Origin: Pithys albifrons albifrons
Lineage: Eukaryota; Chordata; Aves; Passeriformes; Thamnophilidae
Assembly: GCF_047495875.1 (NCBI RefSeq)
Contig: NC_092463.1
Location: forward strand, 16,302,724 to 16,366,723
DNA length: 64,000 bases
Direction of reading: 5' to 3'
Below, piece after piece: positions 34,601-45,118 of the stretch (positions within the stretch are counted from its first letter, which is position 1; every line of letters begins with the position of its first letter). The position numbers and the translations under genes are program-made. The notes below the pieces were generated by a model. That model searched no databases, was not told the DNA's origin, and saw only the letters and a program-made list of their open reading frames with translations.

Positions 34601-37559
34601 AATGGAAGTGAACTGTTTGGGCTTTTTCCCAAGTGTATTCTCTCTTCAATAAACTCCAGTAAATATCATCAAAAGGGTATTTCAAAGCTTGAGCTTCCTA
34701 GTGCAAATGAAGGGTAAATGAATTACAATAGACATTTGAGTTGGTTTTATTTTTAATAAGTGGTGGCATATAATCAATTTTTCCTACTAACACTCGAATT
34801 TAGAGATAAAATGCAATGTGTATGCACAGTGATCATCATTCATAAGCATTTTAAAGAAGTCCCTGCAAAAACTTGAATAAAGTATTAATCAGCTACTGCA
34901 AACTATTGTGTGGCTCAGACAGTATCTCATCCTGCACATTGTTTGTTCTAAAGAGGAGAGGATGTTTTACAATATTTAGATTTTGCTCATTAGGACATCA
35001 AGAGATTCTTTTAAATCGATCAAACCAAACATATCTCAATCCTGATAAAAATGGAACATGAATATATTTCTGAGAAGGTGGGTGAGGATTATAATTAAGT
35101 GATCAGGGAAGTGATGTGTGTGCACATGCTCTGGGGGTGTTTGTCAGACAGTGTGAATCTCCTATCCTCTCATCTCAGAAAACATATTACCTACATTTAA
35201 ATGCAATTAGCTTCCATTTCCCACTCCTCCGCAGCAAGGGTTGTACCTCAGTGTTTTATAACCTGTCTTCTGCACCAATGTCCCAGGTGCCAGAAGGACC
35301 TAGTCAGCTTAATTTTGGTGTCCCAGCTGTCTAGCCCACGAGAACACACAATCCTCTAAGACAATGACAGTGCTCTGCACTCAAGGAGTGACCTCTAAGG
35401 TTTAAAAACTCTAACGCAAAAGAAAGCATGTGGTAGCCTTCCTCACTTCCAACTTGCCAGATGTCTGCTGAAGTTGTTACCCAACACACTGTTTGTCTCT
35501 GAGTCATAAGAAAGAAGTTTTATTTAAGCTACTGAAAGGATGACTATTGCAGAGCAAGATCTTGTGACTTCAATCCAACCATCCATTTTGACTGCATTAT
35601 AGTTAATTGTATCAGAATATTAAAAAAGACCACTAACAAACCAGACATTCAGCCCATAAGACTTATTTTCCTTTTCTTGCCATTTTCACTACCTGTAAGA
35701 TTATGAGCCAGGTTTGCTGAAGAATTTAATGGATTTTTTACCTACCTACAGAGCTTTGGGAACAAATTCCTAATTGGTGCCTGTCACCTGAAAACCAAGC
35801 TGGTATATTATTGCCCCTTAGTCTAAAAGCTCTGTGACCTGAATCCTACTGATTTAACTTCAACTGGTTCTCATTTCTGTGCTGCTTTCAGCAAGCCATT
35901 GCTAAAATTGTAACAATGAATGATTTAGGGAGGCTGGGAGTCACATTGTTCATATATAAGAACTTCATCTGCAACCATTTCTCCTAACAGATACATTTAA
36001 AATAAAAAATCCATATGCTTTAAAACTACTGCAGTTTTGTTCCCTATAGGTTTGTGTCGGTTGCTTGACTTTGGTGGCTCAGACAAATGAAGTTGCAGTG
36101 TCTATAAGGACCCGAGTGAGATACAGATCAATGAGTTAAAAATATTTAATATTTTATTTTATTTATATGCCCAGGCAGGCATTATGAACATATTTACCAT
36201 AATACCACATAAAACCAGGGTAAAATAAAACCAGGCTGTTTGTGGTATTCCATACCATGGTTCCTAACAGCAGGGAATGGAAAGCTGGTTAGGGCAGGCT
36301 CAGGAAAAGAGACATAAATAGAAGATGGAAAGGCTGTAGCAAGCAATAGCTCAAAGAGGCTGAGCTCTGTCTGCCAGTCAGTTTTATGAGCTCTCCTCAT
36401 AATAGCAACAACAGCTTGCAAAGACATCACCCTTAGAGGGTATAGTCATAGCCTCCCTTGAACAGATACAAGCTTAAACCTGACAGTGTGAACTTCATCA
36501 ATTAAACTATAATGATAAAAATTTCCTCATCTTATTCTGGTACTGTGCAGATATGGAAGTCAAAGGTTGTTATTCTCTCATACACTATAATACTTGAGAC
36601 CACATAAATAAGATAGATGGTTAAACCCCCAAGGGGCACATGGTGATGTCCATGAGCCCAATTGTGTTTCTCCTCCATTTTTTGGCTGAAACAAGTAAGG
36701 AAAGTCTGCAGCATGGGCACATATACATTAGGGGTTGTTTGTTCCCTAGCCTCTTGGTAAGCTGCTCAGCACTATGGGATGCTATGCCAAGCGGTAGTTA
36801 GGGAGTTCTGCTGCATTCAGGCGAGTTAATTACAGAGATGGAGGACAGCACCATGCCAAGTGGGAGGATGGCTTCCCTCCAGAAATGGACTGTCAGCATA
36901 ATCAGGAGGGAATGTAATCGGTCATAGGTTGCCTTTACCAACCAAGAATGATCACAGATGTGGCTTTCAGCTTGCTAAATATTTTCTGCCATGTGACTTC
37001 ATCAGATTTTTGGACTGTGCATGTAACTCATTCCTCAGACCTTCTCCTGTATAGATCCATGGTGCTTTGTTCTTTTAGAGGGCTCAAGTAATTCTGTTTA
37101 CTTAAGTGGTTTCATTGTTCTAACAGAACCTTGACTATTTTGGATTTTTGGTCACTCTCTCTGATTTAGGAAACAGTGATCTTACAGATATGGTGGCTGA
37201 CCCTGGCCATATCCACATGCACCTTTCTTTCAAGAAAGTGTAGCAGGAGCAGTACCAGCAATGGTGGGAACAGCCGGCACATACCTTCATCTAGGTGTGT
37301 TGAATACTAGTTTTTGATGCTGAGAGAGGTGATTAGAAGTGGAGAAGGTGGTGGGAGTTTATTTCCAGGTGAGCAGTACATATTCTTTGCATGAACAACA
37401 AAACTGGAATCAGTGTCCTGCCTGTAACCTGCTTACAGTAGTTCGGCAAAGCACGGAGACAGACACATGCTTAGTGTAAGCAGCTTAAGTCTCAAGGACA
37501 AAGAACATGCGCTGACACACAACTTAGACTGCAGACACCTCTGCATCTGAGCACGGTAA
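31673..37559. other. Intergenic, nothing recognised
   Basis: About 5.9 kb, mostly AT-rich, ending at the CpG island that precedes BTBD7. A more GC- and pyrimidine-rich patch at 33040-33690 keeps overlapping open frames on both strands (longest 166 codons at 33101-33601), but no splice context or protein family was recognised. No RNA gene or mobile element was identified. Confidence 0.6.
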
Positions 37560-37697
37560 GGAGCCTGCGAGATGTGCCACGCTGGGCACGTGGTGCGGGA
37601 GCGGCAGCGCGACAGGGGAGGACACACCCAGCTCGGCTGCCTCCACGGCCCAGAGAGGCCGTGCAGGGGGAGCACGGAGGAGGAGCACGGAGGGGGA

Positions 37698-37979
37698 GCA
37701 CCAGAGAGAGCCCTGAGGGGCAGCCCTGGGGGGCAGCCCGGATGGAGAGCACCAGAGAGAGCCCTGAGGGGCAGCCCTGGGGGGCAGCCCGGATGGAGAG
37801 CACCAGAGAGAGCCCTGAGGGGCAGCCCTGGGGGGCAGCCCGGATGGAGAGCACCAGAGAGAGCCCTGAGGGGCAGCCCTGGGGGGCAGCCCGGATGGAG
37901 AGCACCAGAGAGAGCCCTGAGGGGCAGCCCTGGGGGGCAGCCCGGATGGAGAGCACCAGAGAGAGCCCTGAGGGGCAGC
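37698..37979. repeat. 51-bp minisatellite, about 5.5 copies
   Basis: The unit begins GCACCAGAGAGAGCCCTGAG and is 51 bp long; copies start at 37698, 37749, 37800, 37851 and 37902, with a partial sixth at 37953-37979. The full copies look identical by eye. Because 51 is a multiple of three, each frame repeats a fixed 17-residue peptide and stays open on both strands, producing false frames of up to 241 codons. It lies just upstream of the BTBD7 first exon. Confidence 0.95.
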
Positions 37980-38034
37980 ACTGAAGGGTCCCGGGGCTAC
38001 CGCGGGGTTTCGGCCCCGCCCACCGGTCCCTGCA

Positions 38035-38063
38035 GGCCCCGCCCCCTCCTCGCGGACCACGTG
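38035..38063 (+). promoter_or_regulatory. BTBD7: GC box and E-box upstream of BTBD7
   Basis: GGCCCCGCCCCCTCC (38035-38049) is a strong Sp/KLF-type GC box, followed by CACGTG (38058-38063), a palindromic E-box. Both lie within about 100 bp upstream of the AAAATGGCGGC element, a usual layout for a TATA-less CpG promoter. Function is inferred from motif identity only. Confidence 0.5.
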
Positions 38064-38141
38064 TCCCGCGCGCCGCAGCTCAGCGGCCGCGCAGGCGCTG
38101 TGCGTGCTCGCGCTGCCCGGCCGAGCCCGGGGCTCGGGAGC

Positions 38142-38152
38142 AAAATGGCGGC
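38142..38152 (+). promoter_or_regulatory. BTBD7: YY1-type element over the first uORF start
   Basis: AAAATGGCGGC matches the downstream-promoter YY1 pattern AANATGGCGGC found just 3' of many vertebrate start sites. It contains the ATG of the first upstream reading frame. It supports placing the BTBD7 start site shortly upstream. Confidence 0.55.
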
Positions 38153-38189
38153 GGCCGGAGCGGGGCCGGGCAGGAGCGGGCGGCGCTGA
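38145..38189 (+). other. uORF 1 in BTBD7 leader (14 codons)
   Basis: ATG with A at -3 and G at +4, followed by 13 codons rich in Gly, Ala and Arg (MAAAGAGPGRSGRR) and TGA. It lies wholly in exon 1. Whether it is in the transcript depends on the true start site. Confidence 0.55.
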
Positions 38190-38197
38190 GCGGGAGG

Positions 38198-38223
38198 ATG
38201 GCGGCGGCGAGCGGCTGCCGGAG
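38198..38223 (+). other. uORF 2 in BTBD7 leader, exon 1 part
   Basis: A second ATG (A at -3, G at +4) reads MAAASGC-R to the splice donor and continues into exon 2 (57913-57946), ending at TGA after 19 codons. It crosses the exon 1/exon 2 junction, so it exists only in the spliced message. Confidence 0.55.
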
Positions 38224-41200
38224 GTGAGGCACCGCGGGCTCGGTGTCACGGCGGCGGAGGGGAGGGGGCGAGACCGTCGATGTCCCCGCGGCGGGGCTCG
38301 GAGCGCGCCCCGCCGGGCCGGCTGCGGGCGGCTCGTCCCGCCGCGCCGCTCCCAGCCCGCAGCTCCGCGGGGCCGTCCCCCGCGGGGAGCAACCCTGCGC
38401 CCCGTGCCGCTCCCGGCCCGCAGGCTTCTCGGTGAGGAGCGCCGGCGGCGGCCTCGGCGCTGCCCGACCGTGCTGTCGGGTCTCGCCGCGCCGTCCCCGC
38501 CCTCGTCCCGCTCCCCGATCCCCAGGCGGCCACGGCCGGAGCCCTGTCCCGCGGCCGGAGCCCTGTCCCGGAGCCCTGCCCCGCGGCAGCCCGTGCGGGG
38601 CTCCTGTTCCCGCAGCGCGGAGCTCCGCCCGTGTCCGGCCCCGGTGGCCGCCGGGGAGCCCGGCCCGTGACAGCTCCCGTGGCCCTGTGGTGCTGCTGCC
38701 CCGCGGTGTGTACGGGTTTGTCCCGCTCCCCACAGGTGGCACCGCGGTGTCTCTGATCAAACTTGGAGGGAGGGCTTTGTAGGTGATCTGCTCGCCTGTG
38801 CCTCTGGAATATTCCTGCTGCCAGTGGGATAAGTGCTTTCCTGTCGGTTCGTGTTCCTACTTGCTCTCCCCCGCCATCCCATTGGAGGCCGTTGGGTGGA
38901 AGATGACACACATGTCGAGTGCTAACATAAAATACGATTCTAAGATAATCAAGCACGTGTTGATACAATGATAGGTAATTTGTGTGAAAATTTAGCTTAG
39001 GCGATGTAGCATCACTCGAGGCTTTGCTCCAAAGCAATGTCACATCATATGGAAATCTGAAGTGTTTGACAGATATACCACTGGGATGTGATCACCTCTG
39101 GTTTTACCACATATTTCATGCTCTGTTTTCATAAGTGGAGAAAATAAAAACAGAAACTCAGATACAAAATTTGTAATGCTCAGAACTGTTTTTGAGGCAC
39201 TGAGAACTTGAAGAGTTAAAGCTTTACCTTCTTTGAAAGATGTTAAGGTGTGGGGTGAGTCCTTTAAGGTTCTTCTTTATTGTTTCAAATGTTTCATCCT
39301 GCTTCTGTATTACTATCCCTCTTTATACAGGGATGTGCAGGGAGGGGAATTTCTTCTTAGATCCTTTTCTGTTTGAACCTTTTATGTAAGAAATCAATGA
39401 AAATATTTCTTCCTCCTCCCCCTGTTGACTAAGAGTCTGCTGCCAATATTACAAAATTAATTATGTAGAAAGGATTTTTGAGGATGTGGAAGAGAAGTCT
39501 TTTAGTAACATAGAGACTCTCTGGACCATAGTGTTTACACGGCAAGATCTGAGTGCTCATTTTGTAGAATATCTGGATGAAGATAATGTATTGAGAAGAT
39601 ACAGCTTTTGATGTCTTCTCCCTTCTTAGAATAACTTACTTCTAACTAGGCCTAGTTGATGGAGCAGATAATTGAGCCATTTAAGACTTGCTACTTTGCT
39701 GCAGCAAATAATGTTCCATAAACATTACTGTCTCTTTGTGCTTACATGTAAATATGTAACAAATGTCTTAGGCAATCCAGCTTGTATCTTAAATTACAAC
39801 ACCAAGCTGCCGATTGCTCACTTTTAAAAATTCTGATCTAAAGTTACACTTGCACAGTTGGGCTGCATGCAGGTAATCTTGGAAGTAGAGCTCAGTGGTT
39901 TGTGTCAAATGTACAGCCAGTGTTTGTTTTTGTTCACTGGAGATGAAAACAGCTATTGAACCCTTTGTATTTCAGCTCAGCTGCACTAAGCATTGTTTTA
40001 CTTGCTTTCAAACTTAGCCAATGTATAAATGGGTTTGACATTCTAATTTAATTTATCTGCTTAAACATACAAGGAGCACAGACCCAAGTCATCTTGGTTC
40101 ATTTACTGTGCCATTGTTGTAATTGTTGCTGTTTTAAATCCTTGCCTCTTACATTAGTAAGTGGATTTTCTTCATATGTCCAGATTCCCTTGCTGAGTCA
40201 TAGATACAGTGGTGGTGTAATGCTTATAGCTGGCATGGACTGATTTGCAAAGAGTCATACATGAAAGAACAGAATTATTTTTATAAGCTCTCCTGGAAGA
40301 CTTGTATGGACTTGTCATAGTGGTTTTTAATTTCTTCCCCCCTCTTGGTTTGCAAGCTTGTCTGAGAAGCTCAAAACTTTGTGTTGTGAAGGTATGTTGC
40401 TCCCGGTTAAATTAGAGTAGAATGTTCTGCCTTTGCAGGCAGCTCTTTGAATTTAATTCATTGGGACTGCCAGAGCTTGATGAATTAACAACAAAATATC
40501 TAGTCTTAATTTTGAAAGTGGCCTTTCAAGTTACTGTGTGCATGATGTCAGGTTTGCTGCTGTCACTGATGACAGTTAACCCTGAGGCTTGTAGGAGATG
40601 AATTCTGGGCTGGGACAGTGTCTTCCTCTGTCCTGTTTTCCAGGATGCATTGATGTTATGGTGTCTTGGGGTCCTGCACATGGCCAAAGGAGCAGGTGGG
40701 ACATTAGCCCTGCCCCTCCTGCCACCCTGGTGCTCATTTTTTCTTGATCTATCAGACCACAGGCAAGGAAAGGGGGATGTATTTCCATGTGTGGTGCACA
40801 GTGATGAGGAAGATGGTTGTGGCTGGCTGCCTTTCTGAGACAAAAAGTAAGATGAATCAAAATATCCTATTGATATTTCACATGGACTACATGTTCACAT
40901 TAATCAGTTGAAAGATCTGTAATTGAATTGTGAGATTGCATTTAAGAAGTAACTGTGTTCTTAATGATATTAAAGAAAATCTTGATAGAGAACTGTGAGT
41001 TTGCGTATTAACTCTGCATTTTCTGTTTGATTGTTTTTTCTTAGCATATTTACATGACTTCTGTTATCAGATCGTAGGCTTTTACTATTTTGTTATGCTT
41101 TTCATACACTGGAATCCTGGTGCAGAAACTTTATTCCACCTGCAGTGGGGACAGGGAATCTAAGTTCAGATGTGAGTGTTAGATGCGCTTCCAGTGAGTC

Positions 41201-41739
41201 CAGTTACTGCTCTGTTTCATTTCCCATGTTCTTTGAAGAATAAATCTTGTCAATACATCTTTAAATCTTTGGACAAAAGATTTTGCAGATTTTTAGAATG
41301 CTCTTTGATATGTTGGCTTACCAGTATGCCTGAACTATAAGAAGAATGGGCTGTAGATGCCATGTTTGTTGCTAGTCTTGCATTTGTTACCAATCCAGTT
41401 GTCCTGCACAGCTCCCAAGAAAGATACCAACTGTAGTGATGCATGTTTTGTGCAAAACCAGTGAAAACTGGGAGAGTAGAAATGGGCAAGAAGGAAAATG
41501 AATAGAAAGGAGCTGAATATCACTGATGGCATATGCAGCACTTATTGCATAGCTTGATGTCTGAAATTCTGTAAAATTGTAGCATTTTGCTTTCATTTTC
41601 TCTGACTGTGGTATTTTAGTTTCCAGTGTTCAAGCAAAGAGACCAGATCATGTCAGAGGTTCACCTGAAACTGAAGGGGACCTGAAGTCCCCTTTTTTTC
41701 TGTCCTTGGGACTATGACAGATACTTTCCGGCTTAATAA

Positions 41740-41856
41740 GGATGCCTGTGAGGTTCTTGATAGATTCTTAATGGTACAAGTGGCTTTCAAGCTTTCAGTC
41801 CAGCTGCTTTTTCCTGTTTCCGCACAGTTCCCTCTGTTGTATTGGTAGAGTTGTTT
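41740..41856 (+). repeat. Direct repeat, left copy flanking LTR
   Basis: It starts GGATGCCTGTGAGGTTCTTG and ends near AGAGTTGTTT. It aligns along its length with 42418-42538 with scattered differences (roughly one in five by eye). It lies directly left of the LTR. Confidence 0.75.
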
Positions 41857-41862
41857 ACACAT

Positions 41863-42410
41863 TGCCCGTGTTTCAGCTGGAATAGTTAATTTTTTTCCTA
41901 GTAGCTGGTACACTACTGTTCTTTGGATTTAGTGTGAGAGTAATGTGGATAACACACTGAGGGTTGGGTTGTTGCTGAGCAGTACTTGCCCTAAATCAAG
42001 GACTTTCCAGTTTCCTGTGCTCTGTCAGTGTGGATGGAGCTGCACAAAAAGCTTAGAGAGAGCACAGCCAGGACAGTTGATCCAAACGGTCAGAGGGATA
42101 TTCCAAACTGTAGCACGTCACACCTGGAATATAAACTGGGGGCAACTGGCCAGGAGGGGCCAGTCACTGCTGGGGGATGAGCTGGGCACCAGCCAGCTGG
42201 TGGTGAGCAATTGTATTGTGCATCAGTTGTGCCTCTTGGATTTTATTTCCCTCTCTTTTTGTTGTCTGCCTTTTCATTGCCATTATTATAATAATATGAA
42301 TCTTTTATTTTATTTCAGTTATTAAACTGTTCTTATCTCAACCCACGAGTTTTACTGTGTTCTTTCTTTTCTTCTGATTGTCTTCCCCATCCCACTGGCA
42401 GGGGAAAGCT
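41863..42410 (+). mobile_element. Solo LTR of an avian endogenous retrovirus (ERVL-like)
   Basis: It shows the order of a common avian LTR: TTTCAGCTGG, CCTAGTAGCTGGTACA, TTTGGATTTAGTGTGAGA, GATAACACACTGA, a TATAAA box at 42130-42135, a late ATTAAA polyadenylation-type signal at 42321-42326 and CTCAACCCACGAGTTTT. No gag, pol or env sequence adjoins it, so it is a solo LTR. The 3' edge is blurred: the usual terminal stretch is cut short near the CATCCCACTGGCAGGGG word. It is in the same orientation as BTBD7. Class is by recollection of avian LTR patterns, so subfamily is uncertain. Confidence 0.75.
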
Positions 42411-42417
42411 ACAATAG

Positions 42418-42538
42418 GGATGCCTTTGAGGTTCTTGGTAGATGCTGAGTGGCAAAATTGGCTTTAACAGTTTCAGTCCACAGCTGCTTTTTCTTAGTTT
42501 CTGCACAGTCCCCCTCAGCTGCGTTGGCAGAGCTGTTT
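42418..42538 (+). repeat. Direct repeat, right copy flanking LTR
   Basis: It starts GGATGCCTTTGAGGTTCTTG and ends near AGAGCTGTTT, matching 41740-41856. At about 120 bp it is far too long to be the target-site duplication of the LTR. Confidence 0.75.
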
Positions 42539-45023
42539 GCAAGGCTTCACTCTGAAACATTGCAGGAAATTGATCTGTCTGAAAAATAAACCACTAAAGC
42601 ACAAAATAACTTCATATCAGGTCCCTCGTTGGGTCATCCCATTGCTATGAAAGTGTTTGCTAGCACAGCGTAGGGGCAAGGTCAGGGAGGTAAAGGGGAT
42701 CAGGGGGTGAAACTGCATTGCCTGAAATGTGTTGGATTCAAGTACATACCTAACTATATACTTAGTTAAATTTAAATTTGATTTGTTTGCTCCATTGGGT
42801 GTAAGTGTTGTTCAAGTTTACACCAAACATTACTGAGTGTGTATTTTAGCACCTGGTGGCCTTGCAGACGTGTTCAGCCTGTTGGGGATTTTCTATAATC
42901 ACGGGGTTTAAACTGGTTATTCAAATGTTTGAGTGTTAAACATGCAAGAAAAAGTTCAATGGCAAAAGCTGATTAAGAAGAAGAAACTTCCAGTAAATGT
43001 GGAGATGTACTGTTTGAGGACAACATCTTCCAAAGTCAGTTTCTATGTTTCAGAATTATCTTCTAGAGATTTTGCTTTGTTTTTCAAACTTGATATTCTA
43101 ATGCAAGCAGTTATCTGTGCAAATGACTGATCATTTTGTAAACCCTATTCTACCTTTGTCCTCAAGTTTTGTCTGAATTCAGTTGTCATACTGTGCATTG
43201 TGGATGGCATTAAAACATCATTTTATGTTCGGTTCTTCCTGTATTAGAAAGACTGTATTTTTTGTATTCATCTTTGCTTACGTATCATTTCCTGTTTCCA
43301 ATCCACTATAGTAAATTGTAGAGGGTAGAATTTAATTTTTTAAAATGTCTTTTAAAGAATCTCTTTCTGGTGCTGCTTTTACTGTGATTCTTCATATTGT
43401 TAAAGAGCCTTTTTATTTCTACTTTGTCCTCTTTGATACAGTATTATTTCAGAATGGTAACTTACAGTCTTTGAGATAAATCTCCTTTTCCTGGCATCAC
43501 TTCAGATCTTCAGTGTTATCTAGTGGGAAGTACTTTAGAGAGATCAAGCTAGTTAATGAGCAAGAATAGCAGTGTCCAGTGAAGGCATCCAACATTAGTA
43601 AAATTACACCTATTTATATGCAAATTGAAGTATTTTTGGAGTGACCAGGTAGATCATGTTGTGTTAGTGAGACTCTGAAGTGCTACTTTGCTTATAACCT
43701 GCTAGCCCAGATCTTTGTTCTGCAGTGATGTATATAAATCACTTCAGGATAGGTTGTTCTAATTGCTTTAAAAATAATCAATGTGAGTGACAAAAGTTCC
43801 TTTTCATACTTTTTTTCTCCTGACCCCAATATTGGAAATGCTGCCTGAGAGCTGATTAAAAGGCATTCTAACATAACAATACAATCAGAATGCAACAAGA
43901 CAGTATCTCGTGGACTGGTGCTCTCTTATTCTTTGATCTCTTTTGATCTTCTACTTTAGCTTTGTTCTCATGATGACTCTTGATGTAAAGGTTGGGAGGA
44001 AGTTGTTCTCTGGCTGTTGGAACTGAGGAACTGAGTTTGCTGTGGTTTGGGGGATTTTTTACTTCTTCTAGGAAAATGTCTTATTTAAAGCCTTCCTCCT
44101 GCTGGGATAATTATAGTGCCCATCTGCATAAATTCTGTAGTGTTTCAGATGAGGTTGTGCTGAAGTACTTTTTACATCTGAGGACATTTAGACATTTCCT
44201 CTTATGTACCCAGATACCCGTTTCTTAAAATACAACGAAGATTAACCATCTCTGAAGCTGCTTGTGATACTTGCCTGAATGACCAGAAGGTCTAATCTTG
44301 AAGGGAGGAGTGTAGGCAGATACACAGTGGAATTTTGTATTTCCCATTTAAAAAAATTCGAGTGAATCACAGACTAATCAAGCATGGGAATAAAATCCTG
44401 TGTCCTGTACGGTGGCTCATGCTGTGCTGTGCATCTCAGTTTCTGGTATCTTGAGAGATGAAGTGAAATATATACACAGTGTCTAGAATGCAGGAGGAGG
44501 AGATGATGCTAATAGGTTCATTGATTTCTCTAAAGTAATTCTAGTTGTGGCTGCAGCTCCCCTGACAGCTTCTGCTGACGTTTTAAGTTGAAAATACCTT
44601 TGTCAGGATGTAATGAGGTACTTCTTAGAAGTTTTTGAAATCGGTTGTTTATTCTGCTTCGGAGACTAACAAGGTAGAAGGATGTTGAGTTGACAAAATG
44701 CACAGTTCCCCAGTGTAGTGATGGCCTTGCTGATGATCTGAACTGTGTCAGTGCTTTTCAACTCCTTAGAGGCAACAGTTGTTACTGGAGAGTTGGGTGT
44801 AAATACCATCACTTCTACGAAGGAATGTGTGTAAGAGCAACCAGGACCTGCTTCTGCCCCAGGCCTGAGTCTCCCCACCCTCCCAATGTATCAAGTGTCC
44901 CCATCACCTCTGCAGTTTATTTTCATGAGTGATTTGGGGTATTAGCTTATTTAATTTTGGGTTAAAATGTGTGTTTACTACCTCAAATTCCAGCTTGGCT
45001 GACTTTTCTGTTTTGGGTGGATT

Positions 45024-45118
45024 TTTGTTGTTGTTTTTTTGGGTTTGGGGTTTTTTTAATAGCCAAAGTTAATATCTAAGAGACTAGTTTGGGTTTGTTT
45101 TTTTTTTTTTTTAATAAA
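45024..45118. repeat. T-rich tract
   Basis: Runs of T and TTG with two longer T-stretches and a TTTAATAAAAAG end, inside BTBD7 intron 1. Low complexity; it could be the reverse of an A-tail, but no element body was recognised. Confidence 0.5.

Larger units (their letters stand above)
38085..38223 (+). other. BTBD7: BTBD7 exon 1, non-coding (5' end approximate)
   Basis: First exon in the CpG island, ending at CCGGAG before GTGAGG (donor GT at 38224-38225). The donor pairs with the exon at 57913, which carries the BTBD7 start. The exon holds two ATGs (38145 and 38198); neither gives BTBD7 protein, since the first stops at 38189 and the second stops just inside exon 2. The transcription start is not visible and is placed only by the promoter motifs, so other first exons could exist. 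Confidence 0.65.
37560..38720. promoter_or_regulatory. BTBD7: CpG island, BTBD7 promoter
   Basis: Very GC-rich, CpG-dense sequence over the BTBD7 first exon, extending about 500 bp into intron 1 and upstream through the 51-bp minisatellite. The part from 37990 to 38720 is the densest. Long frames on both strands here result from the lack of AT-rich stops. Boundaries are by eye. Confidence 0.85.

Noticed and set aside
36841..36865. Possible RE1/REST site near GGACAGCACCATGCC
   Set aside because: Only the CAGCACC half-site matches; the second half GGACAG is not at the right spacing after it.
37433..38249. Open frames of 136-241 codons with 17-residue peptide repeats
   Set aside because: They follow from a 51-bp unit divisible by three and open in nearly every frame on both strands; no splice context or protein family.
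38080..39043. Open frames of 179-265 codons around the BTBD7 first exon
   Set aside because: They run through GC-rich promoter, exon 1 and intron sequence without using the evident splice donor; no recognised domain.
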